Shown one piece after another: positions 41,563 to 48,013 of a DNA stretch of 48,013 nt. The notes under the pieces are model-generated. The model ran no database searches, had not been told where the DNA came from, and saw only the letters and a program-made list of their open reading frames with translations. The stretch comes from Oscillospiraceae bacterium (GTDB lineage: Bacteria; Bacillota; Clostridia; Oscillospirales; CAG-272), in assembly GCA_015065105.1 (NCBI GenBank), contig SVQZ01000011.1, positions 1 to 48,013 of the forward strand, read 5' to 3'. The translations under genes and the position numbers were made by a program. The stretch's first letter is position 1. Each line of letters opens with the position of its first letter.

Positions 41563-41594
41563 CAGACTATCGAAAAACTCGGTCGGACGTGTGA
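41563..41594 (+). repeat. Post-terminator repeat element, copy 4 (short)
   Basis: CAGACTATCGAAAAACTCGG, then TCGGACGTGTGA, begins at the end of the asd terminator stem. It is an inverted copy of 39181-39211. The AT-rich stretch 41595-41680 after it shows no gene. Confidence 0.6.
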
Positions 41595-41680
41595 AATAAT
41601 ATTTTATAATAGTTGTTTGCTCCACTTTATAAATACTAAAATTTACATTTTATTCTCCGCATATAGCTGAATAAGTATTC

Positions 41681-41715
41681 AAAAGCACCGTAAACATTGA
41701 GTTCACGGTGCTTTT
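41681..41715. terminator. Hairpin with terminator features in the asd-typA gap
   Basis: AAAAGCACCGTAAAC (41681-41695) pairs with GTTCACGGTGCTTTT (41701-41715) with one mismatch. On the minus side GAATACTTATTCA follows, as after the terminator at 39054-39086. Confidence 0.6.
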
Positions 41716-41738
41716 TCACACTTTTCCGCCAAATCCTC

Positions 41739-41878
41739 TCTACCGTACCAAGTACGCCGACGAGAAGATTTGACGAAAACTATGGGGTTCCCCGAAACGA
41801 GCTTGCCGAGTTTTGGGGGTTCACATACCTTCGCTTTTCAAAGTCTGCCAGCTTGTCGATAAGTTTATCGACAAGCTG
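41739..41878 (-). repeat. Post-terminator repeat element, copy 2 (long)
   Basis: On the minus strand it starts directly after the typA terminator stem with CAGCTTGTCGATAAACTTAT, the same palindrome as copy 1. It ends with TTTTCGTCAAA, then CGTCGGCGTACTTGGTACGG. It shares both ends with 1-96 but has a different and longer middle. Confidence 0.65.
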
Positions 41879-41907
41879 AAAGGAACCGAAGATCGGTTCC
41901 TTTTTTG
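41879..41907 (-). terminator. Terminator of typA
   Basis: The 11-bp stem AAAGGAACCGA/TCGGTTCCTTT (41879-41889 with 41893-41903) is identical to the asd terminator. Confidence 0.75.
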
Positions 41908-41912
41908 CGTTA

Positions 41913-43748
41913 TTAACCGTTTTGCTTTTTCTTTCTGCTTTCTGCCTTCAAGCGAAGCTCGGTATTGAGTATCGCTTTACGCAAACGAATGTTTTCGGGA
42001 GTTACCTCAATAAGCTCATCCTCGGTAATGAACTCGATAGATTCTTCAAGGCTGAATCGAACGGGGGTTACAAGGCGGAGCGCCTCGTCTGCACCTGCGG
42101 AACGAATAGCAGTAAGCTGTTTTTTCTTACAAACGTTAACCGCAATATCTCCCTGCTTGGGATTTTCACCGACGATCATACCCTCGTAAACGGGGGTTGC
42201 GGGACCGATAAACATCGAGCCTCTGTCCTGCGCATTGAAAAGACCGTAGGATGTGGATTCTCCCGCCTCGCTTGCAACGAGAGAGCCTGTATAATGAAGG
42301 GGAATATCACCCTGCTTGGGCTTATAGCTGTCAAAGATGGAGTTTATAATACCCTCACCTCTGGTATCGGTTAAGAACTGGCTTCTGTAACCGAAGAAGA
42401 ATCTCGAAGGAATGAGATATTCAAGACGCATACGGTTACCCTGGGGAGCCATTTCCAAAAGCTCTGCATGGCGGGCACCGAGCTTTTCCATAACGGAACC
42501 CATATAGGTTTCGGGAACGTCAACAACAACTCTTTCACAGGGCTCGCAGATAACACCGTCGATCTCCTTCATGAGGACACGGGGAGAGCTTATACTTAAT
42601 TCATAGCCCTCGCGTCGCATTGTTTCAATAAGAATGGAAAGGTGCATTTCACCTCTGCCCGACACCTTGAATGCATCCGAGGTCTCACCGTCCTCAACAC
42701 GCAGAGAAACGTCCTTTAAAAGCTCCTTGTAAAGTCTTGCTCTGATCTGACGGGAGGTAACGAACTTACCCTCTCTGCCTGCAAATGGGCTGTCGTTTAC
42801 CGCAAAGGTCATTTCAAGGGTAGGCTCGCTTATCTTAACGAAGGGGAGAGCCTCGGGAGCCGTAAGGGAGGTAACGGTATCACCGATGGTAATATCCGCC
42901 GCACCCGAAAAGCATACGATATCACCCATCTTAGCCTCGGTAACGGGGGTACGGGTCAGACCGTCGAACTGATAGATAGAAACTATCTTTGTTTTAACGG
43001 GAGCCTTATCGGGGGTATGGTAATTGGAGATATAAACCTCCTGGTTCTGCTTGATAACACCGCGCTCGATACGACCTATACCGATTCTGCCCACATAATC
43101 ATTATAGTCGATAGAGGATACGAGAAGCTGTAACTCACCCTCCTCGTCACCCTCGGGACAGGGAATATATTCAACGATGGTATCAAAAAGGGGCTCAAGG
43201 TTAACACCCTCCTCATAAGGAGAAAGGGACGCGGTACCTGCTCTGCCCGAGCAGAAAAGCATGGGACAGTCGAGCTGTGCACCGGTTGCGTCAAGCTCCA
43301 AAAGAAGCTCAAGAACCTCGTTTTCAACCTCTTCAAGTCTTGCATCGGGACGGTCTATCTTGTTTACAACCACGATAACGGGGTGATTTAATTCAAGAGC
43401 CTTCTGCAAAACGAATCTGGTCTGGGGCATGGGGCCCTCTGCGGCATCAACCAAGAGGATAACGCCGTTAACCATCTTAAGGATTCTTTCAACCTCGCCG
43501 CCGAAATCGGCATGGCCGGGAGTATCTATAATATTTATCTTTTTATCTTTATAATGTACTGCGGTATTCTTAGCAAGTATGGTAATACCTCTTTCACGCT
43601 CAAGGGCGTTAGAGTCCATTACACGGTCTTCTGTCTCCTGATTTTCACGGTAAACACCGCCCTGCTTTAACATTTCGTCAACGAGTGTTGTTTTTCCGTG
43701 GTCAACGTGAGCGATTATAGCCACATTTCTTAAATCTTCTCTTTTCAA
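41913..43748 (-). CDS. typA: Ribosome-associated GTPase TypA/BipA
   Basis: The 611-residue translational GTPase has all family parts. The P-loop is AHVDHGKTTLVDEMLKQGG, followed by the RGITILAKNTAV switch region, DTPGHADFGGEVERI, and NKIDRPDAR. Domains II, III and V and the C-terminal TypA domain (FFGYRSQFLTDTRGEGIINS, ENPKQGDIAVNVCKKKQLTA) complete it. TypA acts in ribosome assembly and stress adaptation. Length fits the family (about 613). GGAG precedes the ATG and a promoter lies at 43795-43823. Confidence 0.97.
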   Translation of the reverse strand: MKREDLRNVAIIAHVDHGKTTLVDEMLKQGGVYRENQETEDRVMDSNALERERGITILAKNTAVHYKDKKINIIDTPGHADFGGEVERILKMVNGVILLVDAAEGPMPQTRFVLQKALELNHPVIVVVNKIDRPDARLEEVENEVLELLLELDATGAQLDCPMLFCSGRAGTASLSPYEEGVNLEPLFDTIVEYIPCPEGDEEGELQLLVSSIDYNDYVGRIGIGRIERGVIKQNQEVYISNYHTPDKAPVKTKIVSIYQFDGLTRTPVTEAKMGDIVCFSGAADITIGDTVTSLTAPEALPFVKISEPTLEMTFAVNDSPFAGREGKFVTSRQIRARLYKELLKDVSLRVEDGETSDAFKVSGRGEMHLSILIETMRREGYELSISSPRVLMKEIDGVICEPCERVVVDVPETYMGSVMEKLGARHAELLEMAPQGNRMRLEYLIPSRFFFGYRSQFLTDTRGEGIINSIFDSYKPKQGDIPLHYTGSLVASEAGESTSYGLFNAQDRGSMFIGPATPVYEGMIVGENPKQGDIAVNVCKKKQLTAIRSAGADEALRLVTPVRFSLEESIEFITEDELIEVTPENIRLRKAILNTELRLKAESRKKKQNG

Positions 43749-43794
43749 AATACTATCTCCTCGAAATATAAGATTTTGATATTCACAACTTTTT

Positions 43795-43823
43795 ATTATA
43801 TACCTATTTTTTTAACAAGTCAA
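43795..43823 (-). promoter_or_regulatory. SigA-type promoter of typA
   Basis: On the minus strand TTGACT (43818-43823) and TATAAT (43795-43800) are 17 nt apart. Confidence 0.7.
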
Positions 43824-43842
43824 GAAATTTGTATAAAGAAAT

Positions 43843-43880
43843 AAGCTATAGGCTATCCTATCGATAACCTATAGCTTTTT
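43843..43880 (-). terminator. Terminator of the XRE-ImmA-SLH operon
   Basis: AAGCTATAGGCTAT (43843-43856) pairs with ATAACCTATAGCTT (43864-43877) with one mismatch. It lies after the two tandem modules on the minus strand and just upstream of the typA promoter. Confidence 0.75.
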
Positions 43881-43884
43881 CTTT

Positions 43885-44050
43885 AATGTATAGAAAATTA
43901 CTATTCTTTGTGTGAGTTATTTGTACCGTAGAAACGAGCGGGATCCGGTACGCCCGGCGGCGAAATACTTGAAGCTTTCGGCCGTCTCTCATTTCGTGTG
44001 AGTTGTTTGTACCGTAGAAACGGGCGGGATTCGGTGCGCCCGGCGGCGCT
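43885..44050 (-). repeat. Two tandem 3'-UTR structured modules (copies E1, E2) after the SLH/DUF4838 gene
   Basis: On the minus strand both copies open with CGCCGCCGGGCG, then ACCGGATCCCGC or ACCGAATCCCGC, CGTTTCTACGGTACAAA, and (C/T)AACTCACAC. E1 has the second stem CGTTTC/GAAATG; in E2 that stem is lost. E2 ends with AATTTTCTATACATT. The period is 86 nt. E1 begins 2 nt after the stop codon, and the terminator follows E2. Confidence 0.7.
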
Positions 44051-44052
44051 AT

Positions 44053-46689
44053 TCAATTCCAGTAAAGAGGAGATTTTGAATAGTCAACGGCAATGGGATT
44101 AGGACTTCGGTGACTCCAATGATATCCCCTTTCCTCCACGAAAGCACACAATGCTTCGTTCTCTTGTCTGTAGGTCTCATCATCCGAGATACCCTCGAGG
44201 AACACCTGACGGATAAACCGGTATCCTGCCATACAGTTCTCGTCACCTATCTTTTCCGCAACAGCATCGAAGTAAGGAATATGATCCGAAAAGCTCTTGG
44301 GCATCGAAACGTTTGCCGCACCGTTATGAGAAAAATGCACCTCATTCTGCAAAAGTCCCATAAGGTCGATATAATCTCTCACTTCGTTTGCCTTTTCTCC
44401 GTAATTTTCACTCAGATAAACACGTATATGTCTTTCATATTCTTCTCTTGTCATGTCACTGTCAGCTAAAAGACAAAGACGAAGATATGTATAGAGATCC
44501 TTAAAATTACCGTCAACATAATTATCGTCATAGGTAAAATATCCATTCATACCGATGCTGTGGAAATAGGTAAAATCATCGTAAAGACTGTCGATGGCAA
44601 AGAGAGGTGTAAGATAGTATTCACCCGAAGTTACCGCCTCGCCTATATAGAAATTATCGGTATATTCGGAAAGCCGTGTCAGACTGTTAACTATATTTCT
44701 GTTAAGCGTACAGTCTTTATCGGTAAGTGCATGGGAATAACAACGGTTGTTGAGCCTTGCACAAAGAATAACGTTTTCGGGATAGGGAGTATCGGGCGGC
44801 TCAAGATTAAAGTCGCTGATATAAACGATTATCTTATTTTCGGGGAATCGCTCCGCCGTTTCCCTTGAAACCCGTCTTACCAGCTTAATGAAGGCTCCGC
44901 CGCGACTGCCCTCTTCTCTGCCCGCCGCCTCACATTCGGCACAAAGGCAGAAATATGCGTGCTCATAGGGAGTCAGAGAAAATACGCTCTTGTCCCGATT
45001 ATTCTCCATATCGAGAAGTATGTTCTCGGTAACTCTTTCTATAAGCTCCGGGTCTGAAAAGCAGGCATTGAAATTTCCCGCTCCCTCAAAGCCCTCACCG
45101 TTATATATCGGTGTCGAATTCCGCATAAAAACATGATCGGAATTATCGTTGTAAAGTCCGAATTCCTTTAGGGTGTCCGTATCCGCAAGAGAGGTGGAAA
45201 GATATGCATACTCTTTATCACACACCGGAGCAGCTTCCTTTTCATAAACGGGCACACAGCTTGTAAAATTCATCATCATCTGCGCCGTTTCACCACGTGT
45301 TATAGTCTTTTTAGGCTTAAGATATCTTTTTTCACCCTCGTCAATACCCTTTATAATACCGTTTTGCGTTGCCCATTCAAATGCAGACACGCTCCATTCG
45401 GCAAGCGTATCCTTGTCGGCATAGCCTTCCAGCGAACCAAGAGTATATTCACTTTTATCATGGTCAGAAAAGTATCGGAAGAGTATAGTTACCGCTTCCT
45501 GCCTTGTAAGCGGACGGCTCGGAGCAAAGTTGCCCTGACCCACACCGTTCACAATACCGTTTTCAGCCGCCCAGTTCACACCCTCGGTAAACCATGCGTT
45601 TTTCTCAACGTCACCGAAAAGAGTATCTGAAGCATCAGCCTCACCCCTCGCATATCTCTGCAAGAGAGATACGAACATTGCTCTTGTCAGACTTTTTTTA
45701 GGCTCAAAACTTCCGTTACCCATACCGTTGAATATACCCTTTCTAACCGTATATTCAACCGCATCATAATACCAGTCGCTTTCCTTTATATCGGGAAACT
45801 CCGCCTTTAAAGGATCTTTACCTTCACAGTCCGGCATAGCATTTGTATAAAGAGAAATTCCGTAACTGCCGATAACGGGATTAGGCGCAAATGAAGGACA
45901 AAGCGCCCCCTCCAGCGAGTTCATTTCGATCGTAGCAAGACGGTTTCCCGTTTCGGGGCTCTCGGTCTCGTTATCATAATATCTGTCCATAAAGATAACG
46001 CAGGCCTTTGAAAGAGCGCCGCTTTGCATTAATGCATCCTTGTCAAATTCTGCGGTACCGAAGGACGTAAGGTCAACAAGGGACCCGACAATATCCCAAG
46101 GAATACAAGCCTCAAGATACCATCCCTTTTCGGTAACCCTTCCCTCAGCCTTGATTTCATCGGTCAGATCCGCCTCACCGAAGCGGGTACGGCGCACAAC
46201 GATATCCTCTTCCTCGGTCAAACCGAAGCAGAGCCATGCTTCGTAATCGCCGGCTAAAGTAAGACCCGAGTTTAAAAGTATATTTACAGGATCTATTGTA
46301 AAAATGAACACGTCACCGTTCCATGCATAAAAATCGCTTTCCTTTTTATACATATCTATACCGTAGTAGAAATCATTTCTGCCGGTGGTAAATATAAAGC
46401 TTTCATCCTCAATATCCGCAGAGAAATAAAGTCCGTTTTCTCCGTATGCAAAGCGCATATCCGCCTTAGGATAATTGTCGCTGCGGCGGTCATAACTCGG
46501 TATATAATTCCTTTCATCTATATGTAATACCTCGCTCCAGCCCGCCTGCTCAGGGTCACCTACAGGAACGGACACCGCCCCCGCCGCCTCCTCAAACTTA
46601 TCCATATAATAGGTAGTTATCGCAAAGCCCGGGGTCACACACGTCAATAAAAGCGTTATAGTGAGAATAATAAATATAAGTTTTTTCAT
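44053..46689 (-). CDS. Surface protein with CBM9-like, SLH and DUF4838 domains
   Basis: The 878-residue protein has a signal peptide (about 1-23, MKKLIFIILTITLLLTCVTP) and a CBM9-like sugar-binding domain (about 35-270; RFAYGENGLYFSADIED, WYLEACIPWDIVG). Three SLH modules (about 300-480; FPDIKESDWYYDAVEYTVRK, GDVEKNAWFTEGVNWAAENG) come next. A C-terminal DUF4838-like domain (about 500-878) contains FCLCAECEAAGREEGSRGGA and IIVYISDFNLEPPDTPYPEN. SLH in the middle would anchor it to the cell wall, with glycan-binding and probable enzyme parts outside. It starts 4 nt after the ImmA stop and has no good ribosome binding site, so translation may be coupled. Placement under an XRE-ImmA switch is unusual. 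Confidence 0.88.
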   Translation of the reverse strand: MKKLIFIILTITLLLTCVTPGFAITTYYMDKFEEAAGAVSVPVGDPEQAGWSEVLHIDERNYIPSYDRRSDNYPKADMRFAYGENGLYFSADIEDESFIFTTGRNDFYYGIDMYKKESDFYAWNGDVFIFTIDPVNILLNSGLTLAGDYEAWLCFGLTEEEDIVVRRTRFGEADLTDEIKAEGRVTEKGWYLEACIPWDIVGSLVDLTSFGTAEFDKDALMQSGALSKACVIFMDRYYDNETESPETGNRLATIEMNSLEGALCPSFAPNPVIGSYGISLYTNAMPDCEGKDPLKAEFPDIKESDWYYDAVEYTVRKGIFNGMGNGSFEPKKSLTRAMFVSLLQRYARGEADASDTLFGDVEKNAWFTEGVNWAAENGIVNGVGQGNFAPSRPLTRQEAVTILFRYFSDHDKSEYTLGSLEGYADKDTLAEWSVSAFEWATQNGIIKGIDEGEKRYLKPKKTITRGETAQMMMNFTSCVPVYEKEAAPVCDKEYAYLSTSLADTDTLKEFGLYNDNSDHVFMRNSTPIYNGEGFEGAGNFNACFSDPELIERVTENILLDMENNRDKSVFSLTPYEHAYFCLCAECEAAGREEGSRGGAFIKLVRRVSRETAERFPENKIIVYISDFNLEPPDTPYPENVILCARLNNRCYSHALTDKDCTLNRNIVNSLTRLSEYTDNFYIGEAVTSGEYYLTPLFAIDSLYDDFTYFHSIGMNGYFTYDDNYVDGNFKDLYTYLRLCLLADSDMTREEYERHIRVYLSENYGEKANEVRDYIDLMGLLQNEVHFSHNGAANVSMPKSFSDHIPYFDAVAEKIGDENCMAGYRFIRQVFLEGISDDETYRQENEALCAFVEERGYHWSHRSPNPIAVDYSKSPLYWN

Positions 46690-46693
46690 AGTC

Positions 46694-47089
46694 TTAATTA
46701 AAATAATAATTATATGCTCGTTCGACAAAATCCTCGGTCAATGAAAACTCCTCGGATAACTGCCATAACTCTACAAGTCCTTTTTTAAAGGCAGATAAGA
46801 ACTGCTCCTTTGTAAGGAGCTTTTTTATTGCCCACACGTTTGCCTTATACTCATCCTTTGCGCGATTGTCTATAGGTGAGTACATATTATAAAACGCACC
46901 CGTTTCACAATGCCCTATCTCATGGGCAAGATGTACCCTTTTTTCTGCTTCGGTCATGTCCCTTTCGTCAATACCTATAACGTAACAGCAGTCAAGTTCA
47001 ACAGCGCAGCTGCCCGTTTCGGGCAAGGATGAATTTTCAATTATTATACCCTTTTCCTCGGCATATTTCAGTAATTCAAGACTTGTCAT
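46694..47089 (-). CDS. ImmA/IrrE-type metallopeptidase
   Basis: The 131-residue protein has the zinc motif HEIGH (in VHLAHEIGHCETGAFYN) and a downstream acidic segment (KDEYKANVWAIKKLL) typical of ImmA/IrrE (DUF955) proteases. Such proteases cleave their XRE-type partner repressor upon a signal, as ImmA does for ImmR in ICEBs1. Its ATG lies 14 nt inside the XRE gene end, so the two are translationally coupled. The likely target is that XRE protein. Confidence 0.93.
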   Translation of the reverse strand: MTSLELLKYAEEKGIIIENSSLPETGSCAVELDCCYVIGIDERDMTEAEKRVHLAHEIGHCETGAFYNMYSPIDNRAKDEYKANVWAIKKLLTKEQFLSAFKKGLVELWQLSEEFSLTEDFVERAYNYYFN

Positions 47090-47450
47090 TTTTCTCCTTT
47101 TTATACTTATACTTTATTGCGACCATTTCGGCAAAGTTCTTTACCTCCTGCCACATTTCATTGGTAACCTCTTCGTCCCCGTCAAAAAGCGCGACCCTAA
47201 GATCATCTTCGCTCACAGGCACCTTTCTTTGCGGCTGCTCTCCGTTTAACAGATAATCGACCGAAACACCAAAGCGGTCGGCTATCTTCTGTGCCGTAGT
47301 TATAGAAAGCTGTCTCTCGGGGTAATTTTTGAGCCAGGAAAACGTGGATTTCGAAAGTCCGAGCTCAATAGCAAGTTTAGAAACGGATATGCCGTTTTTT
47401 ACTGCTAATTTCTTGATTCTGTCATAAACGGTTTCGTTAATTTTACACAT
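47076..47450 (-). CDS. XRE-family repressor, ImmR-like partner of ImmA
   Basis: The 124-residue protein has an N-terminal lambda-type helix-turn-helix (about 5-65; KKLAVKNGISVSKLAIELGL, STFSWLKNYPERQLSITTAQ, IADRFGVSVDYLLNG). A C-terminal tail of about 55 residues with a helix (EEVTNEMWQEVKNFAEMVAI) probably holds the cleavage or oligomerisation region. I chose the ATG at 47450 for GAGG 6 nt upstream; a TTG at 47462 overlaps that site. A consensus promoter lies at 47606-47634 and ACAAGTTCA-like repeats around it are candidate operators. Confidence 0.92.
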   Translation of the reverse strand: MCKINETVYDRIKKLAVKNGISVSKLAIELGLSKSTFSWLKNYPERQLSITTAQKIADRFGVSVDYLLNGEQPQRKVPVSEDDLRVALFDGDEEVTNEMWQEVKNFAEMVAIKYKYKKEKNDKS

Positions 47451-47530
47451 AATACACCTCAAAATACCTTATTGCAAACAAAGTTTTTTGTACAACATCA
47501 ACAAAGTTCATACGCTTGCACAATTTTCTA

Positions 47531-47559
47531 TTGACAAGTCCATTGAACTGTACTATAAT
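47531..47559 (+). promoter_or_regulatory. Orphan consensus promoter reading toward the 94-bp array
   Basis: TTGACA (47531-47536), 17 nt, TATAAT (47554-47559) form a perfect promoter pointing right. No plus-strand gene follows within the window. The transcript would pass hairpins CGCGG/CCGCG (47566-47580), TTGTTG/CAACAA (47589-47604) and CAGTCC/GGACTG (47681-47702), and then the array. Confidence 0.6.
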
Positions 47560-47605
47560 AAAGCCGCGGGTTCACCGCGTTGGACTCGTTGTTGCCGACA
47601 ACAAT

Positions 47606-47634
47606 ATTGTAATACAAAACCGTGAACTTGTCAA
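47606..47634 (-). promoter_or_regulatory. SigA-type promoter of the XRE-ImmA-SLH operon
   Basis: On the minus strand TTGACA (47629-47634), 17 nt, TACAAT (47606-47611). It faces the plus promoter at 47531-47559. Both have TTGACAAGT(T/C)CA, and related ACAAAGTTCA and TAAGTTCA occur at about 47499 and 47661. Confidence 0.7.
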
Positions 47635-47700
47635 TAGTATTTTGAGATTTTTTATTGGGTAAGTTCATTATACCAAACCGTCAGTCCAAAAAAACGGACT

Positions 47701-48013
47701 GCTGCGCAGGGCTGTCCTTCGGGTGTGAGGAGAATCAATAACTCTTTATTCATTGCCCGAAGTGAGCTCTCCCGTAAACGCAAATTTCATTTTTGCTGCG
47801 CAGGGCTGTCCTTCGGGTGTGAGGAAAATCAATAACTCTTTATTCATTGCCCGAAGTGAACTCTCCCGTAAACGCAAATTTCATTTTTGCTGCGCAGGGC
47901 TGTCCTTCGGGTGTGAGGAAAATCAATAACTCTTTATTCATTGCCCGAAGTGAACTCTCCCGTAAACGCAAATTTCATTTTTGCTGCGCAGGGCTGTCCT
48001 TCGGGTGTGAGGA
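47701..48013 (+). repeat. 94-bp tandem array of structured modules, running off the window end
   Basis: Units start at 47701, 47795, 47889 and 47983, an exact 94-bp period. The units differ at only a few positions (for example GAGAATC in the first and GAAAATC later). Each has GCTGCGCAGGGCTGTC, then CTTCGGG (47717-47723 in unit 1) paired with CCCGAAG (47756-47762) around a loop with AATAACTCTTTATTCATTG, then CTCTCCCGTAAACGCAAATT. The loop and closing stem resemble the modules after mscL. No spacers or reading frame make it a CRISPR array or a gene. Confidence 0.75.

Noticed and set aside
47701-48013. CRISPR array
   Set aside because: The whole 94-bp unit is repeated with no variable spacers, and no cas genes are present.
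1-48013. tRNA or rRNA genes
   Set aside because: I looked for T-arm GGTTCGA-type sequences with matching acceptor stems and for conserved rRNA blocks and found none.

Overview
The window looks like a chromosomal segment of an anaerobic, Gram-positive Clostridia-type Firmicute, probably an uncultured gut member. I infer this from the rny-ymdB pair, an NdoA-type MazF, the NifU-like/GGGtGRT pair, S-layer-homology (SLH) surface proteins, BspA-like leucine-rich-repeat proteins, a UPF0210/ACT pair, strong AGGAGG-type ribosome binding sites, and many TTGACA-N17-TATAAT promoters and intrinsic terminators. I see no rRNA, tRNA, CRISPR array, intact insertion sequence or phage. The species cannot be fixed from the sequence alone.

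Layout. 0-7.6 kb: MazF toxin without a visible antitoxin, small membrane protein, RNase Y and YmdB, a membrane-anchored M23-like protein whose zinc ligands are missing, and the NifU-like/GGGtGRT pair. 7.7-17.9 kb: an integrase remnant, an LRR-SLH surface protein, a lipoprotein, a 1274-residue secreted LRR protein, and a regulatory island with a membrane LuxR-type regulator, a stand-alone LuxR helix-turn-helix protein and a lipoprotein. 18-26.3 kb: polysaccharide deacetylase, a divergent XRE repressor and membrane SHOCT protein around an operator-promoter, a DUF4838 protein, a radical SAM/CDF transporter pair, and a flavin reductase/MmcQ/SDR operon. 26.5-35.5 kb: MscL, MFS transporter, GH29 fucosidase, serine hydrolase, and a five-gene operon (ACT, UPF0210, DUF554, SIS, GlcNAc-type kinase). 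35.6-44 kb: membrane protein, two lipoproteins around alanine racemase, a divergent DapA-family enzyme and aspartate-semialdehyde dehydrogenase, and TypA. 44-48 kb: an XRE-ImmA pair coupled to an SLH/CBM9-like/DUF4838 surface protein, then a 94-bp tandem array running off the end.

The most unusual signal is not in the proteins. Between stop codons and terminators sit 75-95 nt modules, single or in tandem, at six transcription-unit ends: 7.6, 11.3, 18.0, 26.3-26.5 (two units), 41.5 and 44.0 kb, i.e. seven units. Each is oriented with the gene it follows. Each has a GC-rich first hairpin and usually a second stem whose arms change together between copies around a loop that often contains AACTC. 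Related copies lie at 31.1 kb after a tiny ORF and at 47.7-48.0 kb behind an orphan promoter. A second element family begins right where four terminator stems end. Together they suggest a genome-wide, orientation-constrained set of 3'-end elements that I cannot match to a described family.

The genes suggest a carbohydrate-feeding, surface-rich lifestyle: fucosidase, deacetylase, DUF4838 and CBM9-like surface proteins, amino-sugar kinase and SIS protein, with regulation by LuxR-type and XRE/ImmA-type systems. Housekeeping functions are RNA decay, translation stress, D-alanine and aspartate-family synthesis, and osmotic protection.
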